From the NCBI RefSeq assembly GCF_946477055.1, contig NZ_CAMKXG010000137.1, positions 1 through 9,494 on the forward strand: DNA of 9,494 bases. The letters run 5' to 3'. This document shows, in pieces, positions 1-6,065 of the stretch. Positions within the stretch are counted from its first letter, which is position 1. Each line of letters starts with the position of its first letter. The notes beneath the pieces are model-generated. The model did not search any database and was not told the DNA's origin. It saw only the letters and a program-made list of their open reading frames with translations. The position numbers and the translations under genes were made by a program. This DNA is from Lonsdalea britannica (GTDB lineage Bacteria > Pseudomonadota > Gammaproteobacteria > Enterobacterales > Enterobacteriaceae).

Positions 1-378
1 CAGCACCCCCATCATGAAGATGGCGCCTAGCGCGACAGGCACGCTGATATTCTGCCCCAGCACCAGGCTGAACGCAGTAAACGCGGTCAGAGAAATCGCG
101 CAACCAATCGCCATCGGCAGGTTGGCCCACAGCCCCATCAACAAAGACCCGACCCCTGCGACCAGACAGGTGGAAACAAATACCGCGGCAGGCGGAAAAC
201 CAGCTTTTCCCAGCATGCCGGGGACAACGATAACCGAGTAAACCATCGCCAGAAACGTGGTAAGACCCGCCAGTATTTCCTGACGTACGCTGCTGCCTCG
301 CTGAGCGATTTTAAAGAAAGCATCGAGTGCGCCACGCGGACGGGCAGCCTCATCAGCCTGACGAGAAGAATTGGACAT
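1..378 (-). CDS. ghxP: Guanine/hypoxanthine permease, GhxP type (NCS2/AzgA-like), N-terminal part
   Basis: Partial gene: 126 codons from the ATG at 378, running off the window at base 1. The product is an inner-membrane proton-coupled importer of guanine and hypoxanthine. The N-terminus (MSNSSRQ) is followed by [14 protein letters not shown], then [20 protein letters not shown], then [19 protein letters not shown], then [20 protein letters not shown]. From memory this is almost residue for residue the start of E. coli YjcD/GhxP, and closer to it than to the AdeP/AdeQ adenine permeases. At least three hydrophobic segments lie in the visible part. The ATG at 378 is preceded by AAGGGA with 7 nt spacing, which supports this start. 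An overlapping open frame on the same strand (353-138) is a shadow. The gene has a long candidate leader with its own promoter. Separating GhxP from its paralogue GhxQ would need the missing C-terminal part. Confidence 0.9.
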   Translation of the reverse strand, partial: MSNSSRQADEAARPRGALDAFFKIAQRGSSVRQEILAGLTTFLAMVYSVIVVPGMLGKAGFPPAAVFVSTCLVAGVGSLLMGLWANLPMAIGCAISLTAFTAFSLVLGQNISVPVALGAIFMMGVL

Positions 379-383
379 GGTGG

Positions 384-517
384 TATCCCTTGCTAAGTCA
401 TTATTATTAAGCCTCTGTGCCTCCAGACAACACGGTCATTCGAACCGGTCGGCGTGGAAGAACGCAGAAACTGAGCCAGAATTTAGCTAACGTCATGCCG
501 TTTATCCCTTGCCTAAG
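384..517 (-). repeat. Duplicated Shine-Dalgarno cassette (two 14-15 bp copies)
   Basis: On the minus strand the block CTTAG(G)CAAGGGATA occurs twice, at 517-503 and 397-384. The copies lie about 120 bp apart and differ only by one inserted G. Each is followed within 5-6 nt by an ATG, one opening the 29-codon leader ORF and the other ghxP. Placement immediately before two start codons makes it more than a random repeat. Confidence 0.6.
407..496 (-). CDS. Possible 29-codon leader ORF upstream of ghxP
   Basis: An ATG at 496 opens 29 codons ([16 protein letters not shown], then [13 protein letters not shown]) that end at a TAA at 407-409, 28 nt before the ghxP start. It deserves mention because its ribosome-binding region is nearly the same as that of ghxP: CTTAGGCAAGGGATA followed 6 nt later by ATG, against CTTAGCAAGGGATA followed 5 nt later by ATG. 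The AAGGGA is 8 nt from this ATG and 7 nt from the permease ATG. The peptide matches no family I recognise. It has a short hydrophobic start and a basic PRRP stretch. Translation of this ORF could affect access to the downstream start, but that is inference. It may also be a chance frame in a leader. Confidence 0.35.
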   Translation of the reverse strand: MTLAKFWLSFCVLPRRPVRMTVLSGGTEA

Positions 518-541
518 ACAAACAACATGGGCCATCACCAG

Positions 542-594
542 CGGCAGAAACGTCCCCTTGAGCCCCGACAACGGCGGGGCAACGTCTGCTGCCG
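542..594 (-). promoter_or_regulatory. Long interrupted hairpin at the 5' end of the ghxP leader
   Basis: Read as RNA on the minus strand, CGGCAG (594-589) pairs with CTGCCG (547-542). After one bulged base (588), AGACGU (587-582) pairs with ACGUUU (553-548) using one G-U wobble. An inner stem GCCCCG/CGGGGC (580-575 with 567-562) closes a 7-nt loop. The inner stem is joined by one base on one side and eight (554-561) on the other. That is 18 base pairs with a strongly asymmetric internal loop, beginning about 10 nt after the predicted transcription start. Such a structure suits a regulatory leader such as a riboswitch, protein-binding site or stability element, but I cannot match it to a known RNA family. 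It has no U-run, so it is not a simple terminator. Confidence 0.4.
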
Positions 595-609
595 TAAAGT
601 AAGCCTGCG

Positions 610-639
610 ATTATCCCGTTTTTGGGATAAGAATTTCAA
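610..639 (-). promoter_or_regulatory. Candidate sigma70 promoter for ghxP with overlapping palindrome
   Basis: On the minus strand TTGAAA (639-634) and GATAAT (615-610) are separated by 18 bp, close to the sigma70 consensus. Transcription would start near 603, giving a leader of about 225 nt. A perfect 7-bp inverted repeat, TTATCCC/GGGATAA (630-624 and 617-611, 6-bp centre), fills the spacer and overlaps the -10 box. It could be an operator, but no regulator is identified. It does not fit the PurR consensus. Confidence 0.5.
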
Positions 640-677
640 AAACTATTTATTTATCGCACCGACATTCTTACACGATC

Positions 678-714
678 AAAGACGGGCAACCGCCATGAGC
701 CGTTGCCCGTCTTT
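678..714 (-). terminator. Hairpin terminator after lpxP
   Basis: A perfect 13-bp inverted repeat, AAAGACGGGCAAC (678-690) and GTTGCCCGTCTTT (702-714), surrounds an 11-nt loop. It starts 16 bp past the lpxP stop codon. On the lpxP transcript the stem ends in UCUUU and the U-run is short, so termination may be partial. The stem separates lpxP from the ghxP promoter. Confidence 0.7.
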
Positions 715-729
715 GCATTGAGGAGGCAA

Positions 730-1656
730 TTAGAGGTAGAGCGAGGCTTCTCCCACCGGTCGCGTTTTGAAACGGCGATGCAACCAGAGATACTGTTCAG
801 GCGCGCGCATAATCTCGTGCTCGATCACCCGATTCATATAGCTCGCCGCCTGAGTTTCGTCGTTTTGTGGGTAATCCTTCAGCTCGGGTTGAATCACCAG
901 CTGATATCCCTTGCACTTGGGTTTCCGGATCAAGATGGTGGTCACCATCGCCGGCTGATTAGCCAGCTTGCTGATCGTAAATGTTCCGCTGGTCGTCGCT
1001 GCCTTCGGGACGGCGAAGAACGGCGCAAATACGCTGCCACGCGGGCCGTAATCCTGATCCGGCGCGAACCAGACCGCTTCGCCGCGTTTCAGCGCCTGCA
1101 CCATGCCGCGTAAATCTTTACGGTCGATCATGGCTTTATTCGAGCGGGAACGCCCCCAGGTTTGTACCAGCTCCATCACTTTATTATTGTGAGGCCGGTA
1201 CATCGCCATCATGGGGCGGCATAATCCCATCGCCCTGCCGCCCAATTCCAGCGACATGAAATGCACGCCAATGACCATCACGCCACGCTGTTCACGCCCT
1301 GCCTGCTGCAAATTCTCCAGGCCGATAACTTCGCACCAGGCGCGTACGCGGCGATCCGACCAAAACCAGGCCATACCGGTTTCCATGAGCGCCATGCCCA
1401 ACGAAGCAAAGTTTTCTTTGACGATCGCTTCACGCTGTTGCGGCAACATTGAGGGAAAGCACAGTTCGAGATTGCGGCGGGCGATGCTGACGCGGCGTTT
1501 TAGGAAGAAACGCGCGGCGTTGCCCATGCTGCGTCCGGTGAACATCAGCAGCGGATACGGTAACTGTACCAGGAGATATAAAAGGGCCAGACCAAACCAG
1601 ACGAGCCAATAACGGGGATGGAGTAAATCTTTGGTGAATTTTTTGGTGGTGCTCAT
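730..1656 (-). CDS. lpxP: Kdo2-lipid IVA palmitoleoyltransferase (cold-type late acyltransferase)
   Basis: Inner-membrane enzyme that moves an acyl chain from acyl-ACP to Kdo2-lipid IVA late in lipid A synthesis. In E. coli LpxP uses palmitoleate at low temperature in place of the laurate added by LpxL. From the ATG at 1656 the protein has 308 residues, against about 306 for the family. It has one N-terminal membrane helix (about 17-37) after LLHPRYW, and the catalytic HX4E motif HFMSLE at H132/E137, the same numbering as E. coli LpxL. GVHFMSLELGG, then MGLCRPMMAMYRPHNN, then the tail FKTRPVGEASLYL match LpxP rather than LpxL. The reading frame stays open to an ATG at 1710. I reject that start because the extra 18 residues do not fit the family and it lies at the edge of the predicted transcript. 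The ribosome-binding site is weak (GAG 9 nt upstream). Confidence 0.93.
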   Translation of the reverse strand: MSTTKKFTKDLLHPRYWLVWFGLALLYLLVQLPYPLLMFTGRSMGNAARFFLKRRVSIARRNLELCFPSMLPQQREAIVKENFASLGMALMETGMAWFWSDRRVRAWCEVIGLENLQQAGREQRGVMVIGVHFMSLELGGRAMGLCRPMMAMYRPHNNKVMELVQTWGRSRSNKAMIDRKDLRGMVQALKRGEAVWFAPDQDYGPRGSVFAPFFAVPKAATTSGTFTISKLANQPAMVTTILIRKPKCKGYQLVIQPELKDYPQNDETQAASYMNRVIEHEIMRAPEQYLWLHRRFKTRPVGEASLYL

Positions 1657-1711
1657 TGCTATCATCTCGTAACGCCATACTGGAATGACAGCCGTTCTCA
1701 GCCGAACCATG

Positions 1712-1739
1712 CCAGAAATGACAAAAAACCGTTAATTCC
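1712..1739 (-). promoter_or_regulatory. Candidate sigma-E promoter for lpxP
   Basis: On the minus strand GGAATTA (1739-1733) and TCTGG (1716-1712) are separated by 16 bp. The extracytoplasmic-stress sigma factor consensus is roughly GGAACTT-N16-TCTGA. Transcription would begin near 1706, about 50 nt before the chosen lpxP ATG. From memory, E. coli lpxP (formerly ddg) has been reported as a sigma-E target, which makes the match more credible. No convincing sigma70 promoter was seen in this gap. Confidence 0.42.
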
Positions 1740-2296
1740 TTACCACGCCGACCAAAAGATCCGGCTCGAGCAGAATGGTAATGGCAGAGAAACACTCGAA
1801 CCCAGGCAGGCCAACCATTATTGGTAAAACTATATTACCTGAAAATAGTCCGCGCCGACGCACAACTTAACGCGATAATAAAGCCTGAAACGATAGGGAT
1901 ATCGACTGTTAGAAGGAGAGCGCGCCGTTTAAGTCGCATTTTCCGATGACTGCCGCAGCCAGTGTAACATGCTGACCTGACATGACGGCGCCCATTCCTA
2001 TCAGAATAATCCGCAACCCTGACGAAACCTGAGGCTAATGCCTTATCCTCTTCCACTCGCTTCCACTCGGATAACACGTTGAGTCTAGACAAAATGATCC
2101 GACATATTCCAACGCCATCCCCTTTTGTCCGATTCGACAACGCTGCACGTTTGGGGTTCTACTTTCTTTATTTGCATATTGCTGATGCCGTCTCGGGGAT
2201 GAAATCACACGGGCCGCGACATGAGGATGAGACTTCAACGTCCGGATCATCAGGTGAACTCATTCGGCATAGCCCTTCCTGATAGGCGTTGTGGGC
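1740..2296. other. Gene-poor gap between lpxP and the transporter operon
   Basis: No credible gene is seen in these roughly 560 bases. The open frames have no family resemblance, no ribosome-binding site and mostly non-ATG starts. Small structures present are a perfect 10-bp tandem repeat CTTCCACTCG (2050-2069), TTATCC/GGATAA flanking that repeat (2043-2048, 2069-2074), and a 5-bp hairpin CGATA/TATCG (1891-1904). None has an assigned role. Confidence 0.6.
2050..2069. repeat. 10-bp tandem direct repeat
   Basis: CTTCCACTCG occurs twice back to back without mismatch, bracketed by the short inverted pair TTATCC (2043-2048) and GGATAA (2069-2074). It may be a slippage product. Nothing ties it to a regulator. 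Confidence 0.6.
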
Positions 2297-2336
2297 CGAT
2301 CACGACCTCGTCATCAAACCGTCACTGTTCCGCCAT
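2297..2336 (+). promoter_or_regulatory. Candidate tandem Pho-box array (PhoB sites)
   Basis: Four heptamers sit at exact 11-bp spacing: CGATCAC (2297), TCGTCAT (2308), CCGTCAC (2319) and CCGCCAT (2330). PhoB binds direct repeats of CTGTCAT-like heptamers 11 bp apart. The central pair with its CAAA spacer (2308-2325) matches 14 of 18 positions of CTGTCATAAAACTGTCAC, by my count. The array ends 64 bp before the first transporter ATG, and the E. coli ugp operon is a known PhoB target, so the placement makes sense. A clear -10 box is not visible; CATTCC at 2347 is the best positioned and is poor. Phosphate-starvation control is therefore likely but unproven. Confidence 0.5.
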
Positions 2337-2400
2337 GCGGGTGCAGCATTCCCCCCTCAGGATAACCGCTCAATTTTCATCGCTGACGACGGTAAACCTC

Positions 2401-3273
2401 ATGCGCAGTCACTGGTTGCCTTGGCTCATTCTGTTGCCTTCACTGCTGTTTCTCGCTCTATTCACCTACTTTCCCTTATTACGGTCGGTCTACGACAGCC
2501 TGTTCGACACCCGCATGACCGGCGATAACGCGCCGTTCGTGGGGCTAGGCAATTTTGCGCGGCTGCTGGACGACCCCGTGTTCTGGCGCGCGCTATGGAA
2601 CAATGTGTTGTACATCCTGCTGACCGTCATCCCTGGCGTGATATTGGCGTTGATGCTCGCACTGGCGCTATGGCAAAACACGGCGATAAACCGCTGGTTA
2701 CGCACCGCTTTTTTCTTTCCCATGATTATCCCGATGGTGAGCGCCGCCGCGCTGTGGCTGTTTATTTTCATGCCGGGAATGGGGCTGCTGGACTACCATC
2801 TGGCCAAGCTATTCGGCCCCATGAACAACAACTATCTCGGCCGCAGCAATAGCGCGCTGCTGGCTCTGAGCCTGATCGGCATCTGGAAATTCGCCGGCTA
2901 CTACATGCTGTTCTTCCTGGCCGGTCTGCAGGGTATTCCGGCCTCCGTGCGCGAAGCGGCCGTTATGGAAGGCGCATCGCCGATACAGGTGTTTTTCAAC
3001 GTCACTCTGCCGCTGCTGCGCCCAACGCTGAGCTTTGTGCTCACTACCGCGCTGATTTACGCCATTACCCAGATCGATCACGTTGCCGTCATGACGCACG
3101 GCGGACCGGATAACGCCACCACGGTGCTGCTTTACTACATCCAGAATCTGGCATGGGACACCCATGACTTTGGTAAAGCCTCCGCCGCCACATTTATCAC
3201 CCTGCTCGCCCTGTTCCTCTTCTCGCTCATCAACCTGAAAGTTTTGGAAAAAGGAGCGCACTATGAGCGTTGA
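2401..3273 (+). CDS. ABC transporter permease, UgpA-like (glycerol-3-phosphate/glycerophosphodiester uptake)
   Basis: First membrane subunit of a carbohydrate-type (CUT1) ABC importer; it pairs with the next permease to form the channel. From the ATG at 2401 it has 290 residues, the usual UgpA/MalF-short size. Six hydrophobic segments fall near residues 7-27, 68-92, 102-124, 151-176, 208-227 and 261-280. The EAA loop that docks on the ATPase is at 185-204 (EAAVMEGASPIQ, ending TLP). The frame is open back to 2221, but the extra 60 residues are non-hydrophobic and unlike the family, and the internal ATG at 2335 lies within the Pho-box array. The ribosome-binding site before 2401 is poor, so the start is less certain than the gene. 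The 3' end overlaps the next gene by 11 nt. Confidence 0.87.
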   Translation: MRSHWLPWLILLPSLLFLALFTYFPLLRSVYDSLFDTRMTGDNAPFVGLGNFARLLDDPVFWRALWNNVLYILLTVIPGVILALMLALALWQNTAINRWLRTAFFFPMIIPMVSAAALWLFIFMPGMGLLDYHLAKLFGPMNNNYLGRSNSALLALSLIGIWKFAGYYMLFFLAGLQGIPASVREAAVMEGASPIQVFFNVTLPLLRPTLSFVLTTALIYAITQIDHVAVMTHGGPDNATTVLLYYIQNLAWDTHDFGKASAATFITLLALFLFSLINLKVLEKGAHYER

Positions 3274-4147
3274 GTTAACGCCCATCTATCAGGCGGAGAC
3301 CGCCGCCCGTCCAACCTGGCTACGCTGGCGCCAAAGCGGGCGCATCACCCTCAGCGCGCTGCTCATCTGCGCCGCACTGCTCTGGATAGCGCCGTTCATC
3401 TGGATGCTGTCGGCGGCGTTCAGCCCCAGTACGTTTGGGCCTGGCATGGCTTCCCTGCTGCCGAGCTGGCCGCTGACGCTGGATAACTTTCGCGATGCCT
3501 GGTACAGCGCCGACTGGCTCCGCCTGTACGCCAATACCGCCTTCTTCGCCTTCGGCACCCTGTTCGTGCAACTGCTGACGATCACCACGGCGGGCTATGT
3601 CTTCGCCTGCCATGAATTCCGCGGCAAACAGACGCTGTTTGTCCTGTTTTTAGTCCAGCTGATGATCATGCCGGTCATGATGATGGTGCCCAATATGATG
3701 ACGCTGCAGCAGTTCGGCCTGCTCAACACGCTCACCGGCGTCATGATGCCCTACTTCACCTCCGCCTTCGGCGTATTCCTGATGCGCCAGGCGTTTATGA
3801 ACATTCCCAAAGAGATCGAAGAAGCCGCCCTGATGGAAGGCTGCCGCTGGTGGCAGGTCGTGTATCGCGTCCTGCTGCCGATGTCGTGGCCCTCCATGAT
3901 GGCCTTCGCCACCGTCAGTCTGACCTATCACTGGAACGAGTATTTGTGGCCGCTGATGATGCTTAACGATCCGGACAAACAGGTACTTACGGTCGGGCTG
4001 GTGTCCTTTGCGATGGGCGCGGAGTCCGGCGGTCAGTGGGGCACCATCGGCGCCGGGACGCTGATGGTCTGCCTGCCGCTGATGCTGGCTTTCATCCTGT
4101 TCCAAAAACAGTTCCTCAAAAGCTTCGGCTTCTCAGGAATAAAATAA
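3263..4147 (+). CDS. ABC transporter permease, UgpE-like
   Basis: Second membrane subunit of the same CUT1 importer. It has 294 residues, slightly longer than E. coli UgpE because of an N-terminal cytoplasmic extension of about 25 residues. Hydrophobic helices start near 28, 88, 123, 158, 208 and 262. The EAA loop is at 187-206 (EEAALMEGCRWWQ, ending LLP), and YHWNEYLWP at 222-230 is typical of the MalG/UgpE group. The ATG at 3263 has a strong AAGGAG 7 nt upstream, inside the end of the preceding permease gene, so translation of the two is probably coupled and yields equal amounts. An 11-nt gap with its own CGGAGTG site leads to gpdQ. Confidence 0.9.
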   Translation: MSVELTPIYQAETAARPTWLRWRQSGRITLSALLICAALLWIAPFIWMLSAAFSPSTFGPGMASLLPSWPLTLDNFRDAWYSADWLRLYANTAFFAFGTLFVQLLTITTAGYVFACHEFRGKQTLFVLFLVQLMIMPVMMMVPNMMTLQQFGLLNTLTGVMMPYFTSAFGVFLMRQAFMNIPKEIEEAALMEGCRWWQVVYRVLLPMSWPSMMAFATVSLTYHWNEYLWPLMMLNDPDKQVLTVGLVSFAMGAESGGQWGTIGAGTLMVCLPLMLAFILFQKQFLKSFGFSGIK

Positions 4148-4158
4148 CGGAGTGACTC

Positions 4159-4980
4159 ATGCTGTTAGCGCATATTTCAGATACGCATTTTCGTAACCAG
4201 GGACAAAAACTGTATGGATTCATTGATGTCAACGCGGCCAACGCGGACGTGGTTTCCCAGCTCAACGCGCTGAGGGAACGACCGGACGCGGTGATCGTCA
4301 GCGGCGACATCGTCAACTGCGGCCAGGCGTCGGAATATCGCATGGCGCGCCAGACGCTGGGGGCGCTGGACTACCCGCTGTACCTCATCCCCGGCAATCA
4401 CGATGACAAAACCTATTTTCAGGAATACCTGCACGCGATCTGCCCGCAGATCGGCTTCGATCCGCAAAATATCCGTTACGCCATCGACGACTACCCGCTG
4501 CGCCTGCTGTTTATCGACTCAAGCCAGGCGGGATCGTCTAAAGGATGGCTGACGGAAGAGACATTGCGCTGGCTGGAAGAGCAGCTCAGCCTCGACGACA
4601 AGCCTACCGCTATTTTTATGCATCACCCGCCGCTGGCGCTGGGATCCGCTCAAATGGATCAGATCGCCTGTGAAAACGGGCACCGTCTGCTGGCGCTTAT
4701 CGAGCGCTTCCCGGCCCTTGTCAGGGTTTTCTGCGGCCATAACCACTGCATGATCTTCACCCAATATCGTCAGGCGATTATCGCGACGATCCCCGGAACG
4801 GTGCATCAGGTGCCTTACCATCATGAAGACACGCGCCCTTATTACGATATGTCGCCCGCCGCCTGTCTGATGCATCGTCTGGTGGACCATCAACTGGTGA
4901 GCTACCTGCATCCGCTGTCGCACTATGCCGGTCCGTGGCTGTATAACGCGGCCATCAGCTGCCCGATGGATGACGCGTGA
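4159..4980 (+). CDS. gpdQ: Glycerophosphodiesterase GpdQ (binuclear metallophosphoesterase)
   Basis: Cytoplasmic enzyme that hydrolyses glycerophosphodiesters such as glycerophosphocholine or glycerophosphoethanolamine to glycerol-3-phosphate and an alcohol. The 273-residue protein aligns almost end to end with the structurally studied Enterobacter (Klebsiella) aerogenes GpdQ as I recall it, including the start [12 protein letters not shown] and [20 protein letters not shown]. All metal ligands are present: D8 and H10 (DTH), bridging D50 (SGD), N80 (GNHD), H155 (MHHPP), H194 and H196 (GHNH), plus second-sphere H81. The last three are one lower than the E. aerogenes numbers because of one missing residue near 145. 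The family is known for broad activity, including on phosphotriesters. It sits between the UgpE-like permease and the ATPase, where it would act on imported substrate, and overlaps the ATPase start by one base. Confidence 0.93.
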   Translation: MLLAHISDTHFRNQGQKLYGFIDVNAANADVVSQLNALRERPDAVIVSGDIVNCGQASEYRMARQTLGALDYPLYLIPGNHDDKTYFQEYLHAICPQIGFDPQNIRYAIDDYPLRLLFIDSSQAGSSKGWLTEETLRWLEEQLSLDDKPTAIFMHHPPLALGSAQMDQIACENGHRLLALIERFPALVRVFCGHNHCMIFTQYRQAIIATIPGTVHQVPYHHEDTRPYYDMSPAACLMHRLVDHQLVSYLHPLSHYAGPWLYNAAISCPMDDA

Positions 4981-6065
4981 TGAGCCTGATACGACTACAG
5001 AACCTCGGCAAACGCTTCGAGGGTAAACCGGCGCTGAAGTCGGTCTCCTTAGAGATCGCCTCCGGCGAGTTTCTGGTGCTGGTCGGCCCTTCCGGCTGCG
5101 GAAAAAGTACGCTGCTGCGGCTGCTGGCCGGTCTGGAAAGCGCCAGCGAGGGCCATATTTGGCTTGAGGGGGAGGATGTCACCGCCACGTCGCCGCGCGA
5201 GCGTAATTTCGCCATGATTTTCCAGAACTACGCGCTGTTTCCTCATTTAACGGTCAGAGACAACATCACCTTCGGTATGCGAATACGCCGTGAGCCCAAG
5301 GCGACGCGACAGGCACGATTGGACGAAGCGGTCCGCTTGCTGCAACTGGAGGCCGTGCTGGACCGAAAACCAGGACGACTGTCGGGCGGACAACGACAAC
5401 GGGTCGCCATGGCGCGCGCTATCGTGCGTAACCCACGTCTCTTTCTGATGGATGAGCCGCTGTCGAATCTGGATGCGCGTCTGCGTACCGATGTCCGGGA
5501 CGGCATCATGGCGCTGCACCGCCAGTTAAAAACCAGCACGGTTTATGTCACGCATGATCAGATCGAAGCGATGACGATGGCCGACCGCATTGCGGTGATG
5601 GATCGCGGCGAGCTACAACAGGTCGGTACCCCAGAACAGCTTTACGCTTACCCCGCTAACGTGTTTGTCGCTGGGTTTATCGGTTCTCCCGCCATGAATC
5701 TGGTCCGACTTTCCTGTTACAACGGCAGCGTCGCACTGGATGAAGGCACGCTAACGCTTCCCACGCACGCCACTCAGATCCCCGAGATCGTTTTTGGCGT
5801 ACGACCGGAACACCTCACCGATCACCCCGAGCCCGGCATTCATACCTTTCAGTTGGCTGGGCGTATCACGCAGCGAGAGCTGCTGGGTGGTGAGTACTTG
5901 CTTCACGTAGAGACCGCCATCGGCATACTGCGCTACTGCCGTAAAAATCGGGGCGACGTTCCCGAACGCGGCGATCCCGTCCGTCTTGGCATCGAGTCTA
6001 CGGATATTCATCTTTTTAATGCCGCTACCGGGCAAAACTTATTCCAGGAGATTCCCCATGCGTAG
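4980..6065 (+). CDS. ABC transporter ATPase, UgpC/MalK family
   Basis: ATP-hydrolysing subunit that works as a dimer under the two permeases. It has 361 residues from the ATG at 4980, which shares its A with the gpdQ stop (TGATG); a GTG one codon earlier is possible. Visible motifs are Walker A GPSGCGKST (36-44), Q-loop Q82, signature LSGGQ (134-138), Walker B LFLMDEP (154-160, D158/E159), D-loop SNLD (162-165) and H-loop H192. The region from about 235 to 361 is the MalK-type C-terminal regulatory (TOBE) domain, including FGVRPEHL. No start-proximal ribosome-binding site is strong, so translation is probably coupled to gpdQ. The gene name ugpC would be reasonable by homology, but CUT1 ATPases are often shared between systems, so the symbol is left open. 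Confidence 0.9.
   Translation: MSLIRLQNLGKRFEGKPALKSVSLEIASGEFLVLVGPSGCGKSTLLRLLAGLESASEGHIWLEGEDVTATSPRERNFAMIFQNYALFPHLTVRDNITFGMRIRREPKATRQARLDEAVRLLQLEAVLDRKPGRLSGGQRQRVAMARAIVRNPRLFLMDEPLSNLDARLRTDVRDGIMALHRQLKTSTVYVTHDQIEAMTMADRIAVMDRGELQQVGTPEQLYAYPANVFVAGFIGSPAMNLVRLSCYNGSVALDEGTLTLPTHATQIPEIVFGVRPEHLTDHPEPGIHTFQLAGRITQRELLGGEYLLHVETAIGILRYCRKNRGDVPERGDPVRLGIESTDIHLFNAATGQNLFQEIPHA

Noticed and set aside
441..600. PurR operator upstream of ghxP
   Set aside because: Purine transport genes suggest PurR, but no near-palindromic CGCAAACGTTTGCG-like site was found; the AACGT fragments here lack the matching half.
703..1113. 136-codon plus-strand open frame opposite lpxP
   Set aside because: It lies wholly antisense to a well-supported conserved gene, is rich in Arg and His as expected of a shadow frame, and has no family match.
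1657..1710. In-frame ATG at 1710 extending LpxP by 18 residues
   Set aside because: The extension is not seen in LpxL/LpxP proteins of about 306 residues, and the codon lies at the edge of the predicted transcript; the ATG at 1656 aligns with the family start and places the catalytic H and E at 132 and 137.
1960..1990. CTGACCT/CTGACAT cluster as a second Pho box
   Set aside because: The two heptamers overlap and are 5 bp apart rather than 11, so they do not form a PhoB site.
2079..2282. 67-codon plus-strand open frame in the gap before the operon
   Set aside because: It starts at TTG without a ribosome-binding site, has no recognisable family features, and overlaps the other unsupported frames.
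2221..2400. Open frame extending the UgpA-like permease upstream to 2221
   Set aside because: The added residues are basic and polar with no family resemblance, and the stretch carries the Pho-box-like array; the hydrophobic N-terminus begins at 2401.
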